Assembly (NCBI GenBank): GCA_905221605.1
Contig: CAJNDS010000074.1
Coordinates: forward strand, 65,001-129,000
From: Symbiodinium natans
Lineage: Eukaryota > Sar > Dinophyceae > Suessiales > Symbiodiniaceae
Length of the DNA stretch: 64,000 nucleotides
Direction: 5' to 3'
The notes under the pieces: model-generated
The model's database searches: none
Told to the model about the DNA's origin: nothing
Seen by the model: only the letters and a program-made list of their open reading frames with translations
In this document: positions 32,132 to 42,412 of the stretch, one piece after another
Numbering within the stretch: the first letter of the stretch is position 1
How the letters are laid out: every line of letters begins with the position of its first letter
Program-made: the position numbers and the translations under genes

Positions 32132-33482
32132 CTATTCGTCCTTGCGAAACTTCTCCAGGCTTGTCTCGTACTTCTTGCAGATTTCCCGGAAGCTGGTGCT
32201 CTGTTTCCTACTGCAGAGATCTAACCCATGGCCGTACTCATGACGAGAAGAAGCATGAAGATTTTTGAAGTGATCACAAGCAAGCCCCGCAAGAGTCCTT
32301 CGATGCCTCTCGCACATGCTCTTGAAGAGCTGAGTGATGTCATCCATGCTCTTGCAAGTTGCGATGTTGACATCGGCCGGCTTCTTACCCAGAACTGAAG
32401 TGCAAGCAACGACACCAACATTGTGGGCGTCAACTCTCGGGATCTCTTTAACAATGCGAATGCAGACATGGTGCGAGTAACCATGACAGAGGACAAACGA
32501 CTTCGCCAGACTTTGCCGGCAGCCTTGACCTCGAAACAGAAACCAGCAAATGTGAATGCACCAACCATATCACAGACGAAAGGCTTGGCAGCAAAGACAC
32601 CCAAAAAGTGCTACAGCTAGCTACCCTTAGGGAGGGAGGCCTTCTCCAGAGCTGCGTTTTCAGTGAGCTTGTCCTTCTGCTTCTTCGCTCGTTGGACGGT
32701 TTCCAGCAGCAGAGCTTCCTTATATTGAAGGAACACAGGTCTCAGGACTGACTGCTAAGAAGCTCTTGCATGGAAGCATACATTCATGCACAATTCTTGC
32801 CCCACTTCACAAGCAGTTTAGACGAGAATCCTTCTCCCCTCCCAGCTCAAGCAGGTCGGAGGGCAAAACGAAACTGAGACAACCCGAAAGACTGAGGGCT
32901 AGCTGACGGGCACTCAAGTCCTCAACACGAACCTGCTTGGCCCCTCGAAGGCACTCCTTGGCCGAGATGGGTATCACAGCCAGCTTGTCGATCTCACAGA
33001 CACTCTCTTCCTCCTCCTCCTCCTCTGCACAGTCGGAGGAGTCACCTGGGAGAGATTGGAGCAAAGACCAAACAGAGACCTACACCTCAAGCTCAAAGCC
33101 TCATCTGTTAGTTGAGGCTCGTTTCTTCTTCTTGTCCTTCTTGCCCTTGTTTTTGCGCCCCGTCTTGCTCTTGCCATCGGATGCCTCACCTTCACAAATC
33201 TAAGGACAACCCGAGAAGGCAAGACTTAACCGGAGCCCTAGGGGTGCAACAGCAAAACAATTAAAGCCCATGGGCCTCCAAAGGCTTGCTGTAAGCGATC
33301 GGTTGCCGATCTCATCAGAAAGCTTGCGGCTGACACCTTTTCTGGCTCGTCCGTCTCGGCACTCAAAGACTTCGAAGTGTTGGTCCTCTGGAACATAGCT
33401 TGTGAAAACATGGGCAGACAAACTGCATGCCCAGCTGGCTTTGCCCTGTTCACACCGAAATGCTTTGGGCATACCACACGTG
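32132..33482 (-). CDS. Unknown protein, last five exons of a multi-exon gene
   Basis: Five exons fit in one frame: 33482-33276 (GC donor), 33189-33121 (GA donor), 33045-32933 (GT), 32718-32625 (GT) and the terminal exon 32529-32132 with TAG at 32132-32134. Phases agree at all four junctions. The encoded part starts with a Ser/Ala/Glu-rich region (SAETDEPEKVSAASF), continues with a lysine run (KNKGKKDKKKKR) joined to an acidic run (DCAEEEEEEESVCEIDKL), a helical charged stretch (ETVQRAKKQKDKLTENAAL) and a conserved-looking domain (FVLCHGYSHHVCIRIVKEIP, VDAHNVGVVACTSVLGKKP, SMDDITQLFKSMCERHRR), ending in KYETSLEKFRKDE. No domain is recognised. Upstream exons probably lie in 33.5-36.6 kb, where weaker minus-strand frames occur. 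Confidence 0.6.
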
Positions 33483-36400
33483 CTTTTGTAAAGGAATGAA
33501 GAAACTAAAGCCAAACAGAAACCTCGAATGCTAAAAAAAGTGTGCTCAATTCAGGCAGGTGTATATCTGTTGAACTCCCCTTACTTTCTGACACGAGGAA
33601 TTTGAACAAACATACAATCACTCACATGGTTCCCATTTGTTTGCTAAACCAAAGCGACGAGGGCCTGTGGGGAAACGGTAGTCTCATGCTAGGAACCTCA
33701 AGGTACTAAAGCAAAACCCTAAACCCTAAAGCCCTGGACCCCTAAACTCTACACCTGACCCTGACTTTTGGCCCACAAGACTGAACACCCAAAAGCCCTG
33801 CAAGCTCCAGCTTAAAAACCCTGCAGCCAAATAGAGCTTAGGGTTTAGGGTTTAGGGTTACTAGACGAGGCAAAGCCCTCGAACCCGCGCAATTCAGAGC
33901 GACTTAGAAGAACTCCAGGGTCCTCCTCGGCATTCGGGAGGCCATGCTGCCAAGGAACGAGACCCACACAGAGCAAGCAAATCTCCGGTTCGGGTCACGA
34001 GTACGATTCGTGTGCGACTGGCGGAGACATTACTACAACAACCGGAAAACTGCCAGAATGGGAACTGAAGCATCCTGCAAGAGCAATTTTACAAACACAA
34101 GCAAAGCACGAATGCAAGAGCCCGGCAGGAATTGTAAATTATGGAGAAAGTGCCTGTTATTTGAAAGCAGGCGTGAAAGCCGATAACTGTGCTGTCTGCA
34201 ATCAACCATTCATGCTGCCTTGTGACAAACAAAGGCGGAACATGACTCCAGTCCCTTCCAGCCCCTTTCAAGAACCAGGGAAGATCCAGCCAGTGTGCAC
34301 CCTGCAGTCTGCACAGGACTGCAGCCAAGCACCCGATGCTTGTCGCATACAAATAGGAGGCCATCAAGAAGAAACATCTCCGAGCTCGAGAAATGTCCCA
34401 GCTCACTGGAAATAGCATATCGGCCAGCACTTGCTGGCTCAGAACACAATGATGAGCTACCTTTGATCTACATGAACAGACTGAGACGAACATCGTACAA
34501 GGGCTCCAGGGGGCATTGTGACAAGAAGTGGGCGATTCACTCCAGCATTTAGTGTAAACCCCCCTAAGCCCTAAACCCTAAACCCTGAACCCTAAACCCT
34601 AAACCCTAAACCTTAAACCCTAAACCCTAAACCCTAACCCTAAACCCTAAACCCTAAACCCTAAACCCTAAACCCTAAACCCTAAACCCTAAACCCTAAA
34701 CCCTAAACCCTAAACCCTAAACCCTAAACCCTAAACCCTAAACCTGCCCAAATGCGATAGTTCCAAGTCAGAAAGCTAAAAACCAGAAAGCGCCCAATGT
34801 TACAGACCAGTCCTGGCTGCTATCAAATTCTGGCTGAGACACAGAGGCAACCGTAGTTTAATTGCCCTTTAACCTCAGCTTCACAAAGCCTGAGCAAAAA
34901 AAAACATTCCCTAATCGACACAACAAGACCTAAGACTCAACCAAAGAAACCTGCCAGAACAGAAAATAATGTATGAACCAAGGCCCTTGACTTATGAAGA
35001 AAACATGTGTTGCATCTAAATCTGGGAAGAGCAGCATCTTAATCTTGCGAAGCCACGACAAGGCACGAGGTCCGGGTGACGGAACATAGATATAGGCCAT
35101 CGATCGCAGAGTGAAGATGATCAGCATTCTTGCCTGGGCAAAGAAATCCCGGACTTGCTGCTGGTGTGTGCGAGCGAGGATTGGCAATATTTCAGCTCTC
35201 AATGCAGGTACATTGCCAGCTGTAAGCGAAGAGAAAACCTCCCTTGTGCTGGTGTGTGTGTGTGTGTGTGCGCAATTTAAAAAATTGAAGCAAAATGCAG
35301 TGCCTGATCTCCGAAATCCAAACTGCTGTCCCCGGCAAACGAAAACTGGAGGGAATGCAGCTAGCAGCTTTTTGACATGCCAATCCCTAGACAATCTGGC
35401 TAGCAAAGGCATTGTTCCAGATAGATAGACAAGCGGCGGAGCCATCGTGGCCGGGACTGCCAACATGGAACCAGCCTGAGTTCAAAAACGGCAAGGGCAG
35501 ACAGGACAAGCCTTAGAAACGTCTTGGGAGTACCTTCAGCCTGCAAGCTCTGACATTGGGCGTTTCAGGAGCCCATGGCGAAATTTGTATTTACTTGCCT
35601 CTATTACAGGTTCGGCTTCACTGTATAGAACTCTAGCAGTAGCAGCCCACACATTAACTGGATGTTGTTTGACACATGTTGGGGAGGGTTTGTGTCTATG
35701 CCCAAACTGCTTGTCCTGTTGCCTGCATTATTACCTGCGAAGTCTCTTCCCGGGCAACCCGCAAAATCAACCACAATATAGACCCATCTCACCAACAGCA
35801 AAACCCACACCCGAACTCCGAGTCGTCAGTAGTCAACAGACTTCACATACCTGTATACTGGCCCAAACTCAAACCACCCAAACCCGCCTGGGCACTGCAG
35901 AGCAGGAGGCAACGATGATTCACTTGCCTTTGCAAAGAGTGCTATCATCTCTCTAGTCTACTACGCAAGATAAGCTCCATACAAGAACCCAGCAAAAGTA
36001 TGGATGGAGTCCAGACCCCAGGGTAAGCTGAGTTGTACTTTTTTCGGTGTTTAGCGAAGTAGATACAGGGGCTTAGGCCTAACTATCCCAAACTCCAAGC
36101 CCTCACCCGGGCTCAACTGCAAACCTTAAATTAAAACCGACCAAACCGTTACAATAAAAGCCTAGGCCAAATCCTTCTTTACTGCACTCTAAACCCTACA
36201 CCCCAAACCTTGAACCCCTAGCACAAGACATTCAACTTGATGTGGGACTTTGCACTTCTGTAGTGCTCTCAAAAACAAATCAAGTCGAGTCTCCTTGCTC
36301 TGTCGGGAGCAAGAAAGTCGGGCCAGGGCCCATAACCACAAGATTCGTCTCATCAGACTGAGATACGCAAATGAGACATGTGCTGACTCAATAAAGATTG

Positions 36401-36640
36401 GATCAGGCTGGGAGACCAAAACAAGAAAAAAACACTGCAGCACAGTGGCTTGGCTGCACTGGCACGTCTGCCACCCGCCAGCTCCAGGAAGTCCATGAAG
36501 CAATATGGAGTAGAGTTTATCAGATAACCAAAGGCTTGTGCTGCCCCACGAGGCCAGGGGCAAGCCACAAAGAAAACATGGCGACATAAGGAAGCAAAGA
36601 GCTGAGTACGAAGGTGTGCCCACACATTACTTGGCATGCC
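33483..36640 (-). other. Probable upstream exons of the minus-strand gene, poorly resolved
   Basis: Open minus-strand segments at about 34210-34450, 35108-35466 (includes LPILARTHQQQVRDFFAQ) and 36250-36620 have coding-like composition, but more than one frame is open and no phase chain could be fixed. A CCCTAAA array at 34560-34744 interrupts them. Treat this as likely exon territory only. Confidence 0.3.
34560..34744. repeat. CCCTAAA array, about 25 units
   Basis: A long uniform C-rich interstitial telomeric array with one shortened unit (CCCTAA). Confidence 0.95.
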
Positions 36641-36840
36641 AATGAGTCCCCTTCAAACTGCCTCAACGGATACATGGTTTGCCTTCGAGAACTGTATAAG
36701 GCAGCAAGCACACAGCCTCTTAAGAGAATGCAAGACCAGACCATGTTACTCCCAGCAAGCCGAAACCAGACAAATGAAGCAGCACGCTAATCTGAGGGGG
36801 GATGGTTGTTGAGGGAGCATGGCTATGGGCACCTATGACC

Positions 36841-36973
36841 AAACCCTAAACCCTAAACCCCAATCCCTAAACACCAACCCCTAAACCCCTAAACCCCAAG
36901 CCCCAAACCCTAAATCCTAAACCCTAAACTCTAAACCCTAAACCGAAACCCTAAACCCTAAACCCTAAACCCT
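36841..36973. repeat. Degenerate CCCTAAA array
   Basis: C-rich units with CCCCAAA variants, directly upstream of the exon-like island at 37006-37051. Confidence 0.9.
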
Positions 36974-37005
36974 CCTCCTCACTAAGCCTCGCCATTTCCT
37001 GTCAG

Positions 37006-37051
37006 GGCCGTGCGCGATTTGGCCGCCATCCTGGGAGCGGCTCAGCATTAG
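37006..37051 (+). other. Exon-like island, CCCTAAA upstream and TTTAGGG downstream
   Basis: CTGTCAG is followed by a frame AVRDLAAILGAAQH whose stop TAG (37049-37051) is the first telomeric TAG of the downstream array. Very GC-rich against its flanks. Confidence 0.35.
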
Positions 37052-38099
37052 GGTTTAGGGTTTAGGGTTTAGGGTTTAGGGTTCAGGGTTCAGGGTTCAG
37101 GGTTTAGGACGTGAGAGAAAGAGAGAGTGGGATTCGAGGGTTTAGGGAGGTTATTGGGTTTTGGGCTACGGTGAATGAGGGTCTAGGCGGCTGCCTTCCT
37201 GTTCCATAAACTATTCTTTTGGAGACAGCATGTTTGAAATTTTTTAGTGCAGGGTAAACGCTTGTGACAGATTTTCTTGGTCCACATCCTTGTGCAGTAT
37301 GTTGTACAAAGAGGCGAAAACGCTGTAAATGGCAGAGTTTTGGGCATGGACGCAATATGAATGACGTTCTTATCCCCCCCCCCCCAGCCAGCAAACCGAA
37401 GGAAAACCCCGAAGGAAAACCCCGAAGGAAACGAAGGAAACCGTCTAAAAACAAAGAAACGACCATGAAGTTCGCAGCGCGTTGGCGGAATAATCACATG
37501 AAAACCTAAACCCTAAACCCCCCCCCCCTACACCCTAAACCTTAGAACCGGCGCCTGGACGTGTGCCTTGCGGATGAGGTTTGTTTGATCTCTTCTGAAC
37601 CCAGGGTTTAGGGTTTAGGGTGGAGGGTTTAGGGTTAGGGTTTAGGCTAAGCCCTCAGCTCTCAACCCTCAACCCTAAACCCAAGTGTTCCTTTTGCACT
37701 TCCGGGTTAGAGGGGTTTATGAGGTCTATAGGATCTGTTGGCTTCGGCGTATTCAAGGATTTAGCTCTCGACACGCCTGAACCCTAAACCCTAAGCCCGA
37801 AACCCGAAACCCTAAACCCAGGCCCTAAACCCGAAACCCGAAACCCGAAACCCTAAACCCCAAAACCCAAACCCCAAAACCCTACACACCGAGGACATCA
37901 TTCGCAAGGGACAATGTCCGGCGCTCGGGCCTGCCTTGGGGAAGGATGTCTTCTTCTCACCCCTGAGTTTCTCAAAACATAGCCCGCAGACCATATCAAG
38001 TGACCGAGAAGGTACTAAAACTATCAGGGCAGAGAGGGTTTCGGGTTTGGGGTTTAGGGTTTAGGGTTTATGGTTTCGGGTTTAGGGTTTAGGGTTTAG

Positions 38100-38169
38100 G
38101 GTGGCGCACCCAAGGCCCCGAAATTGTGGTCGAGTACTCTTGCGGCCGCAGCTGCCAGGCCGAGGCGCG
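38100..38169 (+). other. Exon-like island bounded only by telomeric splice sites
   Basis: The left flank is a TTTAGGG array ending TTTAG|GG, and the right flank begins G|GTTAGGG then TTTAGGG. Between them 70 bases (2+66+2) are open in the frame WRTQGPEIVVEYSCGRSCQ, GC-rich and coding-like. If it is an exon, both its acceptor and its donor are telomeric sequence. Product unknown. Confidence 0.4.
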
Positions 38170-38270
38170 GTTAGGGTTTAGGGTTTGGGGTTTAGGGTTT
38201 AGGGTTTGGGGTTTAGGGTTTCGGGTTTAGGGTTTAGGGTTTAGAGACCTACCCCCGAGAGCCCTCAAGA

Positions 38271-38318
38271 CCCCTTTCTGTCAAGAGCAGACATCCCCTT
38301 TCTGTCAAGAGCAGACAT
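38271..38318. repeat. 24-bp unit repeated twice, perfect
   Basis: CCCCTTTCTGTCAAGAGCAG plus ACAT occurs twice in direct tandem. Recent local duplication. Confidence 0.9.
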
Positions 38319-38486
38319 CTTAGGACCTTAGGACTTTTTTCATGAACGAATTCGCAGAGAACACTCCTCAATGTCCAAATTCCTCAGCCCCAGGCCCTAT
38401 AGAACTTGAGCCCGAAGCGCAATCGGAGGAATCTTCTGCAATGAAGGGCCGGGCTAGCAGGCTTTGGGATTTTAGGGTATTCATGG

Positions 38487-38703
38487 GTTTAGGGTTTAGG
38501 GTATTCATGGGTTTAGGGTTTAGGGTTTAGGGTTTAGGGTTTAGGGTTAGGGTTTAGGGTTTAGGGTTTAGGGTTTAGGGTTTAGGGTTTAGGGTTTAGG
38601 GTCTAGGGTCTAGGGTTTAGGGTTTAGGGTTTAGGGTTTAGGGTTTAGGGTTTAGGGTTTAGGGTTTAGGGTTTAGGGTTTAGGGTTTAGGGTTTAGGGT
38701 TTG
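38487..38703. repeat. TTTAGGG array, about 28 units
   Basis: It starts with a doubled TATTCATGGG plus telomeric units and continues as a long near-perfect G-rich array with two TCTAGGG variants and one short unit. Confidence 0.95.
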
Positions 38704-39414
38704 GGGATTCTTAGATTGGGTGGGCTTGGGCTCTTGTTCGGGCCCAACGGGCTTATAAGGATTCTGCTTGTGGCGGACTTACAGAGCTTTTGGAGTTTGT
38801 GGATTCCGGGGGGGGGGGGGGGGGTTGTGCACTGGGGGTGCCATCCATGATGGGCCTCCTACAGCTCCAAGGTTGAAAAAGGAACGCCGATGATTTTTTG
38901 TCTGGGTGTCCGGCTTTGTTTACCTTCCTTTCTAAGTTTCATTACGAAACAGGCCCTAGCTGCACTGATTCGGTTTAGTCAGTTGTTTGGCTTACCCGCA
39001 TGAGTCCGCAGCCCCCCTGGCCAGGGAGCCACAAAGCCTGGAAAGCTTAGACCCTCAAGCCTCAAGGCGTAATCCTCGACCCCTACCCGCCCTACCCCCA
39101 GACCCCAACCCAGTTTCTAGAGGACCCGCGAAACCCCAAAATTGCTTGGGGGGGGGGGGGGGGGGGGGGGGAGGGGGGAGCCCTGGACACTAAAGCGAGT
39201 CCAACCCTAAACCCTAAACCCTAAACCCTAGACCCTAGACCCTAAACCCTAACCCCTAAACCCTAAACCCTAACCCTACTTAAACGGGTTAAGGGTCTGA
39301 AAGGATAGGGATGCCCCAGCATGTTATGCTGTGAGCTCCTGAAACGGCTTCATGCAAGCTGCCGCAGCACATCGCAGCATGAGCTTCTCTTGTCAGGTTG
39401 CAGGCCCTCAGGGT
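38704..39414. other. Intergenic stretch upstream of the second ankyrin gene
   Basis: Unique sequence with poly-G runs (38809-38823, 39149-39171) and a CCCTAAA array (39205-39285). No gene is supported. Confidence 0.5.
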
Positions 39415-39530
39415 TCATGTACCTAAATAGGGTTTGGGGTTTGGGGTTTGGGGTTTAGGGTTTAGGGTTTAGGGTTTAGGGTGGGTATACTTGGGCCTTA
39501 AGGGTACCTTCATCATAAGGTACATGGACC
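39415..39530. mobile_element. Family G foldback element with telomeric insert
   Basis: The left CATGTACCTAAATAGGGT and right AAGGTACATGGACCC arms match the element at 16203-16291. Between AATAGGGT (ends 39433) and ATACTTGGG (starts 39487) lie 53 extra bases of TTTGGGG then TTTAGGG units. The telomeric DNA thus entered an existing element at its AGGGT. Confidence 0.8.
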
Positions 39531-39582
39531 CTTATAATTAGGGAGGTAGCAGCTAGACCTCTGACATCCGCCCTCGTACGCG

Positions 39583-41724
39583 ATGCTCCGCGTCCTCCGG
39601 ATCTCGGGGGAGGAGGTGGCGGCAGTACCACCAGAGGAGCTGAGCAACGTGAAGGCCCTGAAGCAGCGCTTGAACCACCTGCACGGCATGCCCCCGCGTT
39701 TCAGGCAGAGGCTGCTTCTGAACGGCACCGACACGATCTTGGATGAAATGGCCGAGCTCCACACCTCCATGGTCCTCCAGCTCTTGCTGCTTCCCTTCAA
39801 CAGCCCTTCACCCTTTGAAGTGCATCAGCTGGCAGAGCACGCCAGACGTGGCACCCCTGCTCAGGCGGGCCAAATAATAGGTTCTCCTTATAGATAAGGA
39901 CCCCAATACGGTACCCCCCTTTTTCGGAAGGCCCCCAACGGGAAACTTCGAATCGCGTCTGATGGCGAGTGTAACCAGGTGGAGGCCTTGCTGCTGCAGC
40001 AACAGGACGGAGGAGGGGATTTGAGTCTGAGCTTCTTGGGCCCAATCCCCCACCGCTTCTATTGAGTTGTACGACCCATAGCCCCCCCCCCCCTCCTAAC
40101 CCTGAACCCTGCACCTAAAAACCCCCCTCCCCCCCCCCCAAAAAAAAGGTAAACAACAAAAACAAAATAACAAACAAATAAGTACATAAATAAATAAATA
40201 AATATATATATATAAATATATTCATTTATAGATATGAATAGGTGAATAACAAAAGAAAAAATGAAATATGAACAGAAGAAAAACAAGCTAAAGGTAGTAC
40301 AAAAAAGCAGCGGGCCAGGACCCGAACTTGGTGAACGCCCGTGGCCAAACACCGCTTGTACCTTGGGGACGAAAATGAACCCGCAAAAGCTTAAGTGGCT
40401 TTCGTAGCTTTTGTTAGCACAGTAGACGGTCTAGGGTTTAGGGTTTAGGGTTTAGGGTCTATGAGTATACGATCCCTACTATAGGGCTCGCGCATGAGGT
40501 CAGTGCATGTCGCTTCGGCCGCCTTGAAAACGCCCGCTTGCTGCTGGAAGCGGGCGCAGACGTCGACAAGGCCAACAACAGCGGCGCACGTGCTCTGACG
40601 CAGGCATCAAGCCATGGCCACTTGGATGTCGTACGCTTGCTGCTGGAGTTTGGTGCAAACAAAGACCTGGCCGGTGCCGGTGGCCGTGGCAACACGGCGC
40701 TGATTCGAGCCTCGGACAAGGGCCGTGTGGAGATTGTAAGGGTGTTGCTGGAGGCTGGTGCAAGCAGCGACTTGACCAACAACATTGGTATCTTGGTAGC
40801 CCAGTGGTGTTTGTTTATTGTTTTTTTTTTTTTTGGGGGGGGGGGGGAAGTAGGGGGGGGGTTCCCTATAAAACATAGCCCTAAACCCCCTAAAAGGGGG
40901 GGGGGGGGGGGTGCCCTCTTATGATGATCTGGTTGCCGGGCTACCAAGGCATGTCGGCTTTGATGGTCGCATCCGGTCGTGGTCATGTTGAAGCTGCACA
41001 GCTGCTTTTGGAGGCCGGCGCAGACAAGGAACAGGCATCTAGAGGCACCTTTACACCTTTGATGCTTGGTAGGGTTTAGGGTTTAGGGTTTAGGGTTTAG
41101 GGTTTAGGGTTTAGGGTTTAGGGTTTAGGGTTTAGGGTTTAGGGTTTAGGGTTTAGGGTTTAGGGTTTAAAGGTTAGGGTTTAGGGTTTAGGGTTTAGGG
41201 TTTAGGGTTTAGCCCCTTTTTTGGGCTATGGGTTATGGGCTCCCTTATAAAATAGCCAACCCCCAAAACTACCAAGGATAAGTGCTTCCTCCTCTGGGCA
41301 AGTGGGTACAGCCCGGCTCTTGCTGGAATCGGGTGCTGACAAAGACTGGGCCAACGGCTTTGGTGTGACGGCTCTCATGTACGCATCGAAGCGTGGTCAT
41401 GTGGGAGTGGCTCGCCTGCTGCTGGAAGCGGGCGCTGACAAGGACCTGGCCAACCATGATGGCAAGACGGCTCCTTAGTAGCTGAATGGCTACACTTTAC
41501 ACGTTTTTTGGGATGTTACACTCCCCTATAGAACTGAAAGTGTGCGCCTTTATGGGGCCTCCTAAACCCTAAACCCTAAACCCTAAACCCTAAACCCTAA
41601 ACCCTAAACCCTAAACCCTAAACCTATGAACTGGGCAACTCAGGCTCTGATGGTGGCATCCGAAGAAGGCCATGACGAGATCGTCGCATTGCTGGAAGAT
41701 CGGAAGCGGCCGAGGCGGCAGTGA
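39583..41724 (+). CDS. Ubiquitin-like domain plus ankyrin-repeat protein, 7 exons
   Basis: Exons 39583-39864, 39931-40005, 40319-40357, 40499-40787, 40949-41063, 41283-41469 and 41644-41724 give 355 codons plus TGA in one frame. Donors are GC, GA, GT, GT, GC, GC, all with AG acceptors. Exon 1 opens MLRVLRISGEEVAAVPPEEL and contains PPRFRQRLLLNG, a ubiquitin-like domain of a type I know from Symbiodiniaceae predictions. From exon 2 on come ankyrin repeats: LRIASDGECNQVEALLL, CRFGRLENARLLLEAGADV, ALTQASSHGHLDVVRLLLE, ALIRASDKGRVEIVRVLLE, ALMVASGRGHVEAAQLLLE, TARLLLESGADKD, ALMYASKRGHVGVARLLLE, ALMVASEEGHDEIVALLE, ending RKRPRRQ. Likely an adaptor with a ubiquitin-system link, by domain analogy only. 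The fifth junction leaves one repeat a residue short, so its border is the least certain. Confidence 0.85.
40788..40948 (+). mobile_element. Intron = family A foldback element, GT-AG
   Basis: It starts GTATCTTGGTAGCCCAGTGG and ends GGTTGCCGGGCTACCAAG, the terminal inverted repeat of family A. The loop is poly-T, poly-G and a few CCCTAAA-like bases. The splice borders lie within a base or two of the element ends. Confidence 0.75.
41064..41282 (+). mobile_element. Intron = family A element carrying ~20 TTTAGGG units
   Basis: Left end CTTGGTAG, right end CTACCAAG, with the pentamer TGCTT on both outer sides. A TTTAGGG array (41069-41211) starts exactly after GGTAG. The remaining right half (GGGCTCCCTTATAAAATAGCC) matches the copy near 47192-47225. 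Confidence 0.75.
41470..41643 (+). mobile_element. Intron = family B element carrying CCCTAAA units, GC-AG
   Basis: CCTTAGTAGCTG, ACTTTACACG, TTTTTTGGGAT and CTGAAAGTGTG follow the order of the intron at 7318-7422. About nine CCCTAAA units (41561-41626) are inserted in the right half, before the closing CTCAG. Confidence 0.75.
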
Positions 41725-42315
41725 GAGCGTGCCAAGGAGAAAAGGGTTTAGGGTTTAGGGTTTAGGGTTTAGGGTTTAGGGTTTAGGGTCAAGGAGCCCG
41801 AGTCTTGAACCTTATGCTCTAGCGACTAGGGTGTTTAGGGTTTAGGGTGCATAGGGTTTATAGGTTTTTGGTAGGGTGTATAGGCTTTTGGGTGTAGAGG
41901 GTTGAGGGTGTAGGGTTTAGGGTTTAGGGTTTAGGGTTTCGGGTTTAGGGTTTAGGGTTTAGGGTTTAGGGTATGGGGCTGAGGGTGTATGGGGTTGAGG
42001 TAGGGGGTTGAACGCATGGAACCAGTCAGACGAAAAGGGCTGCATTCGGGCAGAATGCAAGAGCCCCAGGGTTTAGGGTTCAGGGTTTAGGGTTTAGGGT
42101 TTAGGGTTAGGGTTTAGGGTTCAGGGTTTAGGGTTTAGGGTTTGGGGTTTAGGGTTTGGGGTTTAGGGTTTAGGGGTTTAGGAGAGTAGTTGCCAAGTCC
42201 GCCTGAAACCCCCCACGAATGTTTATTGATTGTTCATCTTGAGTAGGCCCTTATCCTAAACACCCTAAACTCCTAGAAACCCTAGACCCTAAACCCCGAA
42301 CCCTAAACCCAAAAC

Positions 42316-42412
42316 CCCGAACCCTAAACCCTAAACCCTAAACCCTAAACCCTAAACCCTAAACCCTAAACCCTAAACCCTAAACCCTAAACCCTAAACC
42401 CTAAACCCTAAA
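42316..42412. repeat. CCCTAAA array, about 12 units
   Basis: A uniform C-rich array following two CCCCGAA variants. Confidence 0.95.

Noticed and set aside
32423-32620. Plus-strand frame opposite the terminal exon at 32132-32529
   Set aside because: The minus-strand reading has consistent splice phases on both sides and a natural stop, so the plus-strand frame is a shadow.
36250-36620. Confident gene call on either strand
   Set aside because: Both strands are open with similar composition; no phase chain could be established, so it is listed only as possible exon territory.
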